Source: Nocardioides terrigena | GTDB lineage: Bacteria; Actinomycetota; Actinomycetes; Propionibacteriales; Nocardioidaceae | NCBI RefSeq assembly: GCF_003047265.1 | Contig: NZ_PZYY01000002.1 | Coordinates: 248,001-312,000 of the forward strand | Length of the DNA stretch: 64,000 nucleotides | Direction: 5' to 3' | Part shown: one piece after another, positions 51,019 to 60,184 of the stretch | How the letters are laid out: each line of letters starts with the position of its first letter | How positions within the stretch are numbered: the stretch's first letter is position 1 | Made by a program: the position numbers and the translations under genes | Notes under the pieces: model-generated | Database searches by the model: none | The model's input: only the letters and a program-made list of their open reading frames with translations | Told to the model about the DNA's origin: nothing

Positions 51019-52007
51019 CGGGTCACCACGATCTTGCCGTGGGCCTTGCCCTGCTCGACGTACGCCATCGCCTCGAGCGTCTGGTCGAAGCCGAAGGTGC
51101 GGTCGATGACGGGGCGCAGCGTGCCGTCGTCGTACAGCGTGGCCAACGAGGCGAGCCGCGCGCCGTCGGCCCGCATGAAGAAGAAGGAGTAGCGGACCCC
51201 GAGCGTCTTCGCCCTGCGGCGGACCTTGCGGCTCAGCACCGCCATGACCGGCCGGAGCAGGGGCTTGCCGAGCTGTCGGGCGAACTCGGGGTCGGGCGGC
51301 CCGACCACGCTGATCGCCAACCCGCCGGGCTTGAGGACGGTCAACGACCTGTCCAGGCTCGCGGCTCCGAGGGAGTCGAGCACCACGTCGTAGCCGGACA
51401 GGATCTCGGTGAAGTCCTGGCTGGTGTAGTCGATGGCCTCGTCCGCGCCGAGGGAGCGGACCGTGTCGAGGTCACGAGTGTGTGCGGTGGTGGCGACGTG
51501 CGCCCCGAGGTGCTTGGCGACCTGGATGACCGTCGAGCCGAGGCCGCCGGCTCCGGCGTGGACCAGGACCCTCTGGCCGGGAGTGACGCCCGCGAGGTCG
51601 ACCAGGGCCTGCCAGGCGGCCAGCGCGACGAGGGGAACCGCAGCGGCCTCCTCGAAGGACAGCGACGCCGGCTTGAGCGCGACGTCCGCGGCGTCGACCG
51701 CGATCTCCTCTGCGAACGCCCCGATCCGCAGGTCGCGGGGGCGGGCGTACACCTCGTCGCCGACGGCGAACTCCGTCACGCCAGTGCCCACTTCGGAGAC
51801 GACCCCGGCGAGGTCGTGGCCCAGCACGAGGGGGAGGCGGTGGCCGATGAGCTGCTTGAACTCCCCGTTGCGCACCATCTTGTCCAACGGGTTGATGCTG
51901 GCCGCCCGCACCTCGACCCGCACGTCCCCGGGACCGAGCGTCGGCCTGGCGACGTCCGCCTCCCGCAGTCCGTCGGGTCCGTACGTCGTGACGACAAAGG
52001 CCTTCAT
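51015..52007 (-). CDS. NADP-dependent quinone-oxidoreductase-like MDR enzyme
   Basis: 330 residues from ATG 52007, overlapping the tetR stop (ATGA). It lacks the zinc-binding cysteines. N-terminal GroES-like fold (SINPLDKMVRNGEF, LVLGHDLAGVVSEVGTGV) and cofactor motif VHAGAGGLGSTVIQVAKHLG. Such enzymes reduce quinones or enones. Middle gene of the TetR operon. Confidence 0.88.
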   Translation of the reverse strand: MKAFVVTTYGPDGLREADVARPTLGPGDVRVEVRAASINPLDKMVRNGEFKQLIGHRLPLVLGHDLAGVVSEVGTGVTEFAVGDEVYARPRDLRIGAFAEEIAVDAADVALKPASLSFEEAAAVPLVALAAWQALVDLAGVTPGQRVLVHAGAGGLGSTVIQVAKHLGAHVATTAHTRDLDTVRSLGADEAIDYTSQDFTEILSGYDVVLDSLGAASLDRSLTVLKPGGLAISVVGPPDPEFARQLGKPLLRPVMAVLSRKVRRRAKTLGVRYSFFFMRADGARLASLATLYDDGTLRPVIDRTFGFDQTLEAMAYVEQGKAHGKIVVTR

Positions 52008-52630
52008 CGGGTTTCCTGACCGGTCGGTGCGGGGTGGAGGTGGGCGGGGGAGGTGGCGATGGCCATGGCGTGGGTGTACGCCGTGGCCAGGACGTGGTCG
52101 GACAGCTCGCGGTCGGTGATGGCGCGGGCGCTCTGCATGGCACCCACGAGCAGGGCCAGCACGCCGATCGCGCGCGAGCGCGCCTCGTCGGAGGGCAGCC
52201 TGTCGTCGGCGGCCAGGTGTCGCGCGACTGCATCGACGAGTCGGCGCGCTCCCTGGGTGTAGGCGTCGCGTGTGGCGAGGTCGCCCCTGCCGACCTCGTC
52301 CAGCAGGGCCGCGGACGGGCAACCGCCCGCCCGGTCGTCCCGGTGGGCGGGGGAGAGGTAGTCGGCGATGAAGGCCGCCAGCGACTCCGTGCCGGCGGGG
52401 AGCGCCTCCACCTGCTCGGCCTGGCGCGCCAGCTGCTCGGCCATGACCTCGGCGATCAGCTCGTCCTTGGAAGCGAAGTGTCCGTAGAACGCGCCGTTGG
52501 TCAGACCGGCGTCGGACACCAGGGTCGCGATGCCGGACCCGTCGAAGCCGTCGGTCTTGAACCGTCGGCTCGCGGTGTCGATCATCCGGCGTCGCGTCTC
52601 GTGCTTGTGCTCGGGGCCGTAGCGGGCCAT
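52004..52630 (-). CDS. TetR family regulator
   Basis: 208 residues from ATG 52630. Helix-turn-helix GSGIATLVSDAGLTNGAFYG with HFASKDELIAEVM. The ligand domain resembles TetR_C regulators with a conserved Cys in GGCPSAALLDEV. First of three overlapping genes; it probably represses its own operon through the tandem sites at 52668-52695 and responds to an electrophile handled by the oxidoreductase. Confidence 0.9.
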   Translation of the reverse strand: MARYGPEHKHETRRRMIDTASRRFKTDGFDGSGIATLVSDAGLTNGAFYGHFASKDELIAEVMAEQLARQAEQVEALPAGTESLAAFIADYLSPAHRDDRAGGCPSAALLDEVGRGDLATRDAYTQGARRLVDAVARHLAADDRLPSDEARSRAIGVLALLVGAMQSARAITDRELSDHVLATAYTHAMAIATSPAHLHPAPTGQETR

Positions 52631-52667
52631 GCGCGGGTCTCCTTCGGGCGCTCGTCACGGGCTCAAC

Positions 52668-52695
52668 ATTATGATCGTACTATTACGAACGTAAT
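52668..52695 (-). promoter_or_regulatory. Tandem TetR operators
   Basis: Two adjacent 14-bp sites: ATTATGATCGTACT (52668-52681) and ATTACGAACGTAAT (52682-52695). The second is a palindrome (ATTACG-AA-CGTAAT); the first is a diverged copy. They lie 38-65 bases upstream of tetR. Confidence 0.7.
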
Positions 52696-52725
52696 GCAAC
52701 CAAGGACTGGCGCCCCACGCTCGGT

Positions 52726-52738
52726 CGTAACCGTTACG
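52726..52738. promoter_or_regulatory. Palindrome CGTAACCGTTACG upstream of CPBP gene 1
   Basis: Exact palindrome around a central C, 92 bp before the CPBP-1 start. Its core GTAACCGTTAC recurs upstream of CPBP-2 at 55385-55395. The regulator is not identified. Confidence 0.6.
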
Positions 52739-52830
52739 CGACCGTCGTCGGCCGGGAACGGCTCGAAGCGTCCCGTCGACCCGGCCTACGGTGATCTCGA
52801 TCTTCGTAGCGCCGTTCCGAGGAGAAGACG

Positions 52831-53688
52831 ATGACTGCTGACGTGACCCAGACCCACGCGGAGGGCGGGCTGCGAGGGTTCCTGGAGAAGGGCGGGTTCT
52901 GGCGCCTGCTGCTCCTGGTCGTCGTCTACCTGCTGCTGTACATCGCCTCGGGCCGGGTGGCTGGTCTTCTCGACCCCGGCTACGGCGACGACGACCTGCT
53001 CAGCAGCCTCGGGGCGGTGTTCTTCCAGCTCACCGTCGGGCTCGTCTTCGGCGCAGTCATCCTGACCGCGCTCACCAGCTACATGGGCTGGAACGCCGAG
53101 ATCTTCGACCGGCAGCCGATCTACCGGTCGGGCTGGATGTGGATCGCACCGGTCCTCGTGGCCATCCCGATCACGTTGCGGGTCCTCGACATCGACTGGG
53201 GCGGTCCTGCGCTTTCCGTCGTGCTCCTCGTCATGGCCAGCGGCCTCATGGTCGGCTACGTCGAGGAGCTGCTCTATCGGGGCGTTGCGGTCAAGATGCT
53301 GCGCGCTGCGGGCCACCGGGAGATCGGTGTCGCGGCCCTGTCCTCCTTGTTGTTCGGCCTGTCGCACAGCATCAACATCTTCACCGGCCAGGCCGTCACG
53401 ACGGTGGGGAGCACCATGGTCTACACCTTCGCCTTCGGTGCGCTGATGTACCTGACGATGCGGGCCACCGGCTTCATCATCTGGGCGATGCTCCTGCACG
53501 GCCTCACCGATCCGACCGGCTTCCTGGCCTCGGGTGGGATCGACAAGATGCCGGGATCCGACGGGTCGAGCGCCTTGGCGGACGCGGTGGGCCTGTTCAC
53601 CATCGCCATGATCGTCATCGGGATCGTGCTGCTGCTGTGCGTCCGGGGCAAGGTCGGAGAGCCGCGCGAGGTGAAGGCGTCGGCCTGA
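52831..53688 (+). CDS. CPBP intramembrane metalloprotease 1
   Basis: 285 residues from ATG 52831 behind GAGGAG. About eight membrane segments. CPBP (Abi) motifs: 1 YVEELLYRGVAVKML (EExxxR), 2 LSSLLFGLSHSINIF, 3 AMLLHGLTDPTGF. Bacterial CPBP proteins are CAAX-protease homologues in the membrane, with roles in bacteriocin self-immunity or protein processing. The next gene is the convergent winged-helix/TPR regulator A, 12 bp away. Confidence 0.88.
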   Translation: MTADVTQTHAEGGLRGFLEKGGFWRLLLLVVVYLLLYIASGRVAGLLDPGYGDDDLLSSLGAVFFQLTVGLVFGAVILTALTSYMGWNAEIFDRQPIYRSGWMWIAPVLVAIPITLRVLDIDWGGPALSVVLLVMASGLMVGYVEELLYRGVAVKMLRAAGHREIGVAALSSLLFGLSHSINIFTGQAVTTVGSTMVYTFAFGALMYLTMRATGFIIWAMLLHGLTDPTGFLASGGIDKMPGSDGSSALADAVGLFTIAMIVIGIVLLLCVRGKVGEPREVKASA

Positions 53689-53700
53689 ACGCATGGGCGG

Positions 53701-55278
53701 TCAGCCGGGAGATCCTGCCCGGAACGGGGTGAGGTGCGCGAGCAGCGTCTCGAGTTCGCAGGGCGCGAAGCGTGCCCGACCGGCGAAGTAGGCCGTCGGG
53801 TCGTCGAGGAACCCCGGATCGATCTCCAGGACGTGGGCCATCTCGGTCCACGCCTGGTCCCGGTAGCCGAGGGCGGCCAGGGCGAGGGCTCGGTAGAGGG
53901 GCCCGCACAGCTGCCCCGGGACGTGGACGAGGCTGGCCTCGGCGAGCGCGCCGGCGTCGTCACCCCTGATCAAGCAGGCCAGGGCGGACACCGAGTGGGC
54001 GAGGCCCGGGTGCAGCGGGTTCAGCCGGAACCCCTCGCGCAACGTCTCCACCCCGCCCTGCCAGTCGCCGGCGACCGCCATGACGGTGCCGGCGGACATC
54101 AGCACCGTCGGGTTCCACGGTGCCAGGTCGGCGGCCCGCGTCGCGTGTCGGTGGGCCAGGTCCCACTGCCGGCGCTGGCAGGCAGTGCCGCCGAGCACGA
54201 CGTACGCCGGTGCGCTGGCCGGGTCGATCGCCAGCGCCGCGCGCGCCAGCCTCTCGGCGCTGCGGAGCGCTCGCTCGTGCCCGGTCGGGGCCATCCCTTG
54301 GTCCACCTCCGCAATGTGGATGGCGCCTCTCATCGCGAGCAGCTCCGCACCAGCCCCGGGTGCCAGTGCCCGGTCGAGTGCGTACGCGGCCGAGCGCACG
54401 GACTTGTCCGTGCCCTGCATGAGGTGGTTGGCGTAGGCCAGCCGTGCGGCGTGCACGACGGAACCGGTGCGCTCTCCCCTGCCCAGGGCGCGTCGGAGGA
54501 TGACTCCGGTGGAGTCGCCGACCTGGCCGGCGACAGCAGCCGCCCACCTGGCGTCGAGCCCCGAGTCGTCGAGGTCCGCGATCGCGAGGCGCTCCGCGGT
54601 CCGCCAGGAGATCTCTCCGGAGGAGGCCTCGACCAGCGAGGCCTCGAGCCGGGCGTCCTCCTCACCGGCCGTCACCGTGATCTCGAGCAGCAGGCGAGCG
54701 CCGGGTGGGCGCGATGTCCCCGCGGCTCCGGTCGTGGCCGCTGTCGAGGGCCCGACGACAGCCAACCCCGGGAAGCGGGCCAGGCGATCGGCGATCGCGG
54801 CGCACACCGTCGTGCTGATGCGTCCCGCGGATCCCGTCGAGCCGACGCGCACCACCTCGACCACCACGTCGTCGTGGGCGGGTGGCGCGGTCCTCCCTGG
54901 ATCGCGCCGGACGATCTTCGGCGCGTAGCGACCGGGAGGCAGGGAGAACCGGACAGTGGCTCCGGCGCCCTCGGCGTCGTAGTACCGCTGGAGCGCGGCG
55001 CGGACACGCCCCGCCCGGACGCGGACCGCGGAGTCCAGCCGGGGGTCGTACTCGGCCCGGCCCAGGGCGTGGCGGGCGACCGCGTGCTCCACCAGGCGCT
55101 CCTCACGCCCGGCGACGTGCTCGGTGACGACGTAGGCGAGGAAGGCCTGCGACCGTGGTGCCGCGCTGAAGGCCTCGCTGGAGAGCACCGCGGAGAGGGC
55201 CTCGACGACGTCCTCGGGCGCCACGGCGCAGTCGCGCTCCAGCGGCTGGTCGACGCTCAGCGACCGAGGACCCGACAT
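53701..55278 (-). CDS. Winged-helix/TPR regulator A
   Basis: 525 residues from ATG 55278. Residues 20-120 form an OmpR/SARP-like winged helix (RSQAFLAYVVTEHVAGREER, DSAVRVRAGRVRAALQRYYD, VRFSLPPGRYAP). A central beta domain (about 130-260) is like the FlgO/TolB-type domain of CadC- and adenylate-cyclase-related proteins. The C-terminus carries TPR-like repeats (AERLARAALAIDPASAPAYV). Closely paralogous to the gene at 58508, with the same length and layout. No kinase or other catalytic domain is visible. Confidence 0.75.
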   Translation of the reverse strand: MSGPRSLSVDQPLERDCAVAPEDVVEALSAVLSSEAFSAAPRSQAFLAYVVTEHVAGREERLVEHAVARHALGRAEYDPRLDSAVRVRAGRVRAALQRYYDAEGAGATVRFSLPPGRYAPKIVRRDPGRTAPPAHDDVVVEVVRVGSTGSAGRISTTVCAAIADRLARFPGLAVVGPSTAATTGAAGTSRPPGARLLLEITVTAGEEDARLEASLVEASSGEISWRTAERLAIADLDDSGLDARWAAAVAGQVGDSTGVILRRALGRGERTGSVVHAARLAYANHLMQGTDKSVRSAAYALDRALAPGAGAELLAMRGAIHIAEVDQGMAPTGHERALRSAERLARAALAIDPASAPAYVVLGGTACQRRQWDLAHRHATRAADLAPWNPTVLMSAGTVMAVAGDWQGGVETLREGFRLNPLHPGLAHSVSALACLIRGDDAGALAEASLVHVPGQLCGPLYRALALAALGYRDQAWTEMAHVLEIDPGFLDDPTAYFAGRARFAPCELETLLAHLTPFRAGSPG

Positions 55279-55384
55279 ATGCAGCTGCCTCTCGTCGATG
55301 CGACTGACGCGACGGTGAGAGGTGAACAGTGGCCCTGAGCCGGTTTGTTCCGAGCCGGACTAGACCACGCCGGTGCCACACGCG

Positions 55385-55395
55385 GTAACCGTTAC
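55385..55395. promoter_or_regulatory. GTAACCGTTAC palindrome upstream of CPBP gene 2
   Basis: Same 11-bp core as 52727-52737. It lies in the 204-bp divergent space between regulator A and CPBP-2, 88 bp before the CPBP-2 start. Confidence 0.6.
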
Positions 55396-55482
55396 AGCCC
55401 TTCGGAGCCCTGTCCCGACCCCGCGGACGCCCCTAGCGTGCTGGTGTCACCTCCGGACTCGTGCACGGTGAAGGGATCATTG

Positions 55483-56268
55483 ATGCGCGTCGAACCCCGC
55501 CCGCTCATCACCGTCGGCCTCGCGATCGGCTACATGGTGATCGTCGCGATCACCTGGGTGGTGGTCGGGCTCGACTACGACTCGGTCGGCGACTCGACCT
55601 CGAATATCGTCCAGGGCATCGTGCTGCCCGTCGCGCTCGCGTCCGTGTTCCTGGCCGCCGCCACCAGCTACCTCGGGTGGTGGGGCCCGGCGATCCACGA
55701 GGAGCTGACCGCACCACGCTGGCTCTGGCTCGTTCCGGTGCTGATGTTCCTGCCCGGTCTCGGCTCACTGGTCGGTGGTCTCGGGCCGGCCGACCGCGCA
55801 GCCTCCTACCTGTTCTGGTTGGGCGTCGGGACCCTGCTCGTCGGCTTCGGCGAGGAGATGCTGACCCGCGGCACCGGCCTCGTCGGCCTGCGCGGCGGTC
55901 TCCGGGAGCCGATGGCCTGGTTCTTCAGCTGCCTGCTGTTCGGGCTGGTCCATGCCCTCAACCTCTTCTTCGGGCAGTCCCTCGGCTCGACGCTGCAGCA
56001 GATCGTCTTCGCCTTCGTGGCCGGGTCGGTCTTCTACATCACCCGGCGCGTGGCCGGCTCGCTGATCGTCTGCATGGTGCTCCACGCGTGGATCGACTTC
56101 ACGACGTTCGCCTTCTCCGACGCCGCCCAGGACGCCGAGTCGCCGCTCCTCGTCCTCAGCTTCTTCCAGTGGTTCGCCTTCGTCCTGGCCATCGTCGGCG
56201 TCGTCAAGGTCCTGCGCCGTGGCACCGACCAACGAGAGAGCACTCCGGACGCCCAACCCGCGGTCTGA
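55483..56268 (+). CDS. CPBP intramembrane metalloprotease 2
   Basis: 261 residues from ATG 55483 behind AAGGGA. About eight membrane segments. Motif 1 GFGEEMLTRGTGLVGLRG (EExxxR), motif 2 LLFGLVHALNLFFG, motif 3 VLHAWIDFTTF. Divergent from regulator A and 30 bp before CPBP-3, so the two proteases likely form one operon. Confidence 0.88.
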   Translation: MRVEPRPLITVGLAIGYMVIVAITWVVVGLDYDSVGDSTSNIVQGIVLPVALASVFLAAATSYLGWWGPAIHEELTAPRWLWLVPVLMFLPGLGSLVGGLGPADRAASYLFWLGVGTLLVGFGEEMLTRGTGLVGLRGGLREPMAWFFSCLLFGLVHALNLFFGQSLGSTLQQIVFAFVAGSVFYITRRVAGSLIVCMVLHAWIDFTTFAFSDAAQDAESPLLVLSFFQWFAFVLAIVGVVKVLRRGTDQRESTPDAQPAV

Positions 56269-56298
56269 GCCGGACGAGATCCTCGAGGAGAGTGCGAC

Positions 56299-57138
56299 TT
56301 GGCCGTCACCCCTGCACCGAGCACCGGCGCCGGGACCCGCTTCCGTGTGCAGCCCACCGTCCCCGTCGGCGTCACCGTCGCGGTTGTCTACACCATCGTC
56401 CTGTCGTCGATCCAGCGGCAGGCGGGGATCGAGTACGACGAGTTCTTCGACACCGCTCGGAATGCGTGGCGCGGGCCCGTGCTCTCCCTCGCCATCGGGT
56501 CGGTGCTGTTGCTGGCCTTCGTCGCGTGGGCTCGATGGGACATCGTCTGGCGTGACCCGGAGCGGCTGCCCATGTCGCGACTGGCGTGGACCCTGCTCGG
56601 CGTGTTCACCCTCCTCATCGTCGTCCGGGCGGCCGGTATCGCCTACGGCGACATCGACACCAGCCTGCTCGTCGCCGTCCTCTGCCTCGGGGTCCTGGTC
56701 GGGTTGTCCGAGGAGCTGCTGTTCCGTGGCGTCTTCCTGCGCTGCATGCGCAACGGGCGGATGTCCGAAGGAGCCGCCGCGCTGTGGACCGCCACGGCGT
56801 TCGGGCTGTTCCACCTCCCCAACGTCTTTCTCGGCACCGGTGCGGTGGGCCTTGTCCAGGTCCTGCTGGCGGGCCTGAGCGGCATCGCGCTGTACTACTT
56901 CCGAGTCGCGTCCGGCGCGATCGTCGTCGCCATGGTGATGCACGGGTTGTTCGACATCACCACGTTCCTCAGCGCCGACTACGCAGCTTCCTGGTCCACC
57001 ACGGTGGCTCTGCCGCTGCAGGTCGTGACCTGGGTGCTCGCCGGTGTGGTCGCGATCCAGGTCTTCCGAAAGGCCCGCGGTCATCGGGTAACGCCCGCCG
57101 GCGTCGTCCGGACGCCGCACGCCGAGCTCTCGGCCTGA
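56299..57138 (+). CDS. CPBP intramembrane metalloprotease 3
   Basis: 279 residues from TTG 56299 behind GAGGAGAG; no ATG or GTG fits better. Motif 1 LSEELLFRGVFLRCMRNG, motif 2 TAFGLFHLPNVFLG, motif 3 VMHGLFDITTFLS. Closest to CPBP-2 in order and spacing. It converges with the DUF389 gene. Confidence 0.88.
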   Translation: MAVTPAPSTGAGTRFRVQPTVPVGVTVAVVYTIVLSSIQRQAGIEYDEFFDTARNAWRGPVLSLAIGSVLLLAFVAWARWDIVWRDPERLPMSRLAWTLLGVFTLLIVVRAAGIAYGDIDTSLLVAVLCLGVLVGLSEELLFRGVFLRCMRNGRMSEGAAALWTATAFGLFHLPNVFLGTGAVGLVQVLLAGLSGIALYYFRVASGAIVVAMVMHGLFDITTFLSADYAASWSTTVALPLQVVTWVLAGVVAIQVFRKARGHRVTPAGVVRTPHAELSA

Positions 57139-57234
57139 CCCAAGGGAGTCGGACCGCTGCCGTCCGTCGAGCCGGACCATGGTGGGACACGCGCTGGAGG
57201 CTGACGTCACGGGTGCGGAAGGCGTTCGTCCTCG

Positions 57235-58233
57235 TCACTCCCCGACGGTGCGGCTCGCGAGCTCCTCTCCGCGAGAGGACACGACCACCACGCGGAAGCC
57301 GTCGGGCACCACTCCCTCGATGTCCGTCATGAGCTCCTCGACCGGCGGAAGGTCGGCCGGCGACCGCACGTGGATGTAGAAGGTCGTGGAGACGTTGTCG
57401 ACGCTGGTGATCGTGGCGCCGGGGGTGTCCTCGACCCAGTCGCCGGCCGCGGACTGGACCCTGGCCTCCCACAGGGTGAGGGCGTACGAGGCAACGGTGT
57501 TGCCGACCAGCGGGAGGGCGATGAGCAGGAGGAGCGCTCCGACGGTGATCCTGGCCCGGCGAGTGGGTCGAGCTGCCGTCGCGCCGTCAGGGCCGTACCC
57601 GAGCATGGCGAAGACCAACGTCCCGGACAGCACGAGCGCCAACAGGTTGGAGAGGAAGAGCAGCAGCGCACCCACGGCGAGCAGGAAGCTGCCCTGCCCC
57701 GCGCAGATGCCGACGACGGCGAGCGGGGGCACGAGTGAGATGGAGATGGCGACGCCCGGGAGCACTGCCGCGACGTCGCGGCGGGCCAGGGCCACCGCGC
57801 CCGCGAGCCCGGTGGCGACCGCTGCCACCAGGTCCAGCACGCCGGGCGAGGTCCGTCCAGCGATCTGGCTGTTGCCGACCAGGTCGTAGGTGCCGGGAAG
57901 GACCAGGGCGAAGAGCACGCCCACGGCGATGACGGTCGTGCCCCCGAGCAGGGCGAAGCGGAAGCCACCGTTGGCCTCCCTCTTCACGAGGGACAGGGCG
58001 ATTCCCATGATCGGGGTCGACAGCGGGGCGATGATCATCGCGCCGATGACCGTGGCCGTCGAGTCCGCGAGGACTCCCGCCGAGGCGATGACTGCCGAGA
58101 GCGTCAGCATCGTCCAGAACGCCGTCCGCTTGGCGTGGACGTCGCCGTGGTTCAGGTCCAGGTCGCCCGTCAGCTCCTCCAGGGTGCGTCGCTGGTTCTC
58201 CGGGAGCAGGGCGTCTCGCACTGTGCCGTTCAT
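57235..58233 (-). CDS. DUF389 membrane protein
   Basis: 332 residues from ATG 58233. Six or more membrane segments with the DUF389 core: AFWTMLTLSAVIASAGVLAD, VIGAMIIAPLSTPIMGIALS, VALARRDVAAVLPGVAISIS and LVPPLAVVGI. The C-terminal cytosolic part has a predicted alpha/beta domain. Function unknown; in other bacteria DUF389 proteins are annotated as hydrophobic stress-related transporters. Divergent from regulator B. Confidence 0.85.
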   Translation of the reverse strand: MNGTVRDALLPENQRRTLEELTGDLDLNHGDVHAKRTAFWTMLTLSAVIASAGVLADSTATVIGAMIIAPLSTPIMGIALSLVKREANGGFRFALLGGTTVIAVGVLFALVLPGTYDLVGNSQIAGRTSPGVLDLVAAVATGLAGAVALARRDVAAVLPGVAISISLVPPLAVVGICAGQGSFLLAVGALLLFLSNLLALVLSGTLVFAMLGYGPDGATAARPTRRARITVGALLLLIALPLVGNTVASYALTLWEARVQSAAGDWVEDTPGATITSVDNVSTTFYIHVRSPADLPPVEELMTDIEGVVPDGFRVVVVSSRGEELASRTVGE

Positions 58234-58317
58234 GGTGGGAGTCTCGACCACCAGCGCTGTCCCCGCACGGCGGCGCGACGAGTCGTCGTGGTCGCGGTTG
58301 TCGCAGCGCCCCGCCGA

Positions 58318-58338
58318 CTCTGGACAGTCTCTGGACAG
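58318..58338. repeat. Tandem CTCTGGACAG direct repeat (11-bp period)
   Basis: CTCTGGACAG at 58318-58327 and 58329-58338 lies between DUF389 and regulator B. An 11-bp direct repeat is the form bound by SARP/OmpR-type winged-helix regulators, and regulator B carries such a domain. Confidence 0.5.
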
Positions 58339-58507
58339 AGATGGCGGCCGCGTGGTCTTCTCACAGCTCCGGACACGGACTCGCGTGGCGACTGGCACCC
58401 GCCACCGGTGCCGCCGCAGGGGTCGAGCTGACGGGAGTGACGCGCATGGGCAGCGACGGCATCGCTGGTCCCACCTTGGCCGAGCTCGCGCGACGGTCCG
58501 GCTGAGG

Positions 58508-60070
58508 ATGTCGTCCGCCGGCCCATCGCCTGACCCCGGAGACATCAGGCCGGTCGAGGTGGTGGCGGCTCTCACCGCGATCATCAACAGCCACGTCTTC
58601 GGGGCGGCGCCACGCTCACGGGAGTTCCTCGCCTACATCGTCTCGGAGCAGGTCGCGGGACGTGGCGACCGGCTCACCGAGCACGCAGTAGCCCGCCACG
58701 CACTCGGACGATCCGAGTTCGACGGTCGCCTGGACTCCTCGGTCCGGGTCCAGGCCAAGCGCCTCCGTACCGCCCTGGCGCGCTACTACAAGGCCGAGGG
58801 TTCCGGCGACACCGTCCGGATCTCGCTGCCGGTCGGCAGCTACCGACCGGCCATCGCACGGTTCCTGCCGGACCGCTTCGGGCTGTCGTCCGATGACGAG
58901 GCCGTGGTGGCCGTGCTGCAGTTCGACGCCGATGGTGCGGAGTCGTTGTTGATCAGCGCCACCATGTGCGACGCGATCGCCGGACGTCTGGCTGACTTCC
59001 CGGGCCTTCAGGTGGTCGGACCTGCCTCCGTGGCTCACGGGGAGGTCGGCGCAGCGTCGCTCGCCCTCGGCGCCCGGTTCGTCCTGCAGGGGACGGTGTC
59101 GATCGCCGATGCGTCGGTGCTGCTCGAGGCCACGTTGACCGATGCCTTCTCGGGAGACGTCGTCCACCACGCGTCGGAGAGCACTCCGCGGGGCGCCTTC
59201 GACGCCATGTGGCTCGAGGACCGGTGGTCTGCCGCGATCGCCGGGCAGATCGGCGACTCCACGGGAGTGATCTTCAGGAGTGACCTGCGCCGCCGCCAGC
59301 ACCCCGACGCCACCGTCTATGCCGCGAGGCTCGCCTACACCGACTACGTGATGAAGGGGACGAGCGAGTCCGTCGCAGCGGCCGCGGACGCTCTCGACCG
59401 TGCGCTCGAGGGCGGTCGTCACGCCGACCTGCTGGCGATGAGAGGGGCCGTCCACAACGCCCAGATGAACCAGGGCGATGCGCCCCACTCCCCAGAGTCG
59501 CACCTGCGGTGCGCCGAGGCCCTGGCGCACGAGGCCCTGGCCGACGACCCGCACTGCGCCCACGCCTACCTGGTCCTCGGCGGCGCGGCCTGGCAGAGCC
59601 AGCAGTGGGACATGGCCCACAGCCACTCGGCACAGGCCGTCCGGCTGGCCCCCTTCCATCCGACGGTGCTGATGTCCGCCGGGAACGTCATGGCCCTGGC
59701 GGGTGACTGGGAGGGGGGCCTGCAGGTCATGCGCCGGGGCTTCCGGCTCAATCCACTCCACCCGGGCTACGCCCATGCCGTTCCTGCCATCGCCTGCCTG
59801 GTGGCCGGCGACGACGCGGGCGCGCTGGCCGAGGCCTGCATGATCCACGCGCCCGGCCAGCTGTGGGGACCCTTGTACCGGTCCCTCGCCCTGGCGGGCC
59901 TGGGCTACCTCGAGCAGGCGCGGGCCGAGATGTCCCAGGTGTTGGAGATCCAGCCGTCCTTCCTCGACGACCCGGCCGGCTACTTCACCAGCAGCGCCCG
60001 CCTGAGCCCTGCTCAGCTGCAGACGTTGCTCGCGCACTTCGAGCCCTTCATCGCGGACCGACCCGGCTGA
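58508..60070 (+). CDS. Winged-helix/TPR regulator B
   Basis: 520 residues from ATG 58508 (MSSAGPSPDPGDIRPVEVVA); the open frame extends far upstream in an unlikely way. The winged helix (RSREFLAYIVSEQVAGRGDR, DSSVRVQAKRLRTALARYYK, VRISLPVGSYRPAI) and the later domains follow regulator A almost position by position, including the TPR region (AEALAHEALADDPHCAHAYL). Probably arose by duplication with regulator A. Next is the DUF4239 gene, 114 bp on. Confidence 0.75.
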   Translation: MSSAGPSPDPGDIRPVEVVAALTAIINSHVFGAAPRSREFLAYIVSEQVAGRGDRLTEHAVARHALGRSEFDGRLDSSVRVQAKRLRTALARYYKAEGSGDTVRISLPVGSYRPAIARFLPDRFGLSSDDEAVVAVLQFDADGAESLLISATMCDAIAGRLADFPGLQVVGPASVAHGEVGAASLALGARFVLQGTVSIADASVLLEATLTDAFSGDVVHHASESTPRGAFDAMWLEDRWSAAIAGQIGDSTGVIFRSDLRRRQHPDATVYAARLAYTDYVMKGTSESVAAAADALDRALEGGRHADLLAMRGAVHNAQMNQGDAPHSPESHLRCAEALAHEALADDPHCAHAYLVLGGAAWQSQQWDMAHSHSAQAVRLAPFHPTVLMSAGNVMALAGDWEGGLQVMRRGFRLNPLHPGYAHAVPAIACLVAGDDAGALAEACMIHAPGQLWGPLYRSLALAGLGYLEQARAEMSQVLEIQPSFLDDPAGYFTSSARLSPAQLQTLLAHFEPFIADRPG

Positions 60071-60184
60071 GCAGGTCTCATCCGAAGCGGGTGATGCGAC
60101 GTCCCGACCCCGCTGCGTACGGTCCGATCGAGGCTGGGTCGGACTCGCCACCCGAGTATCGAGGAGCCAGGCAGGTGCCGCAGT

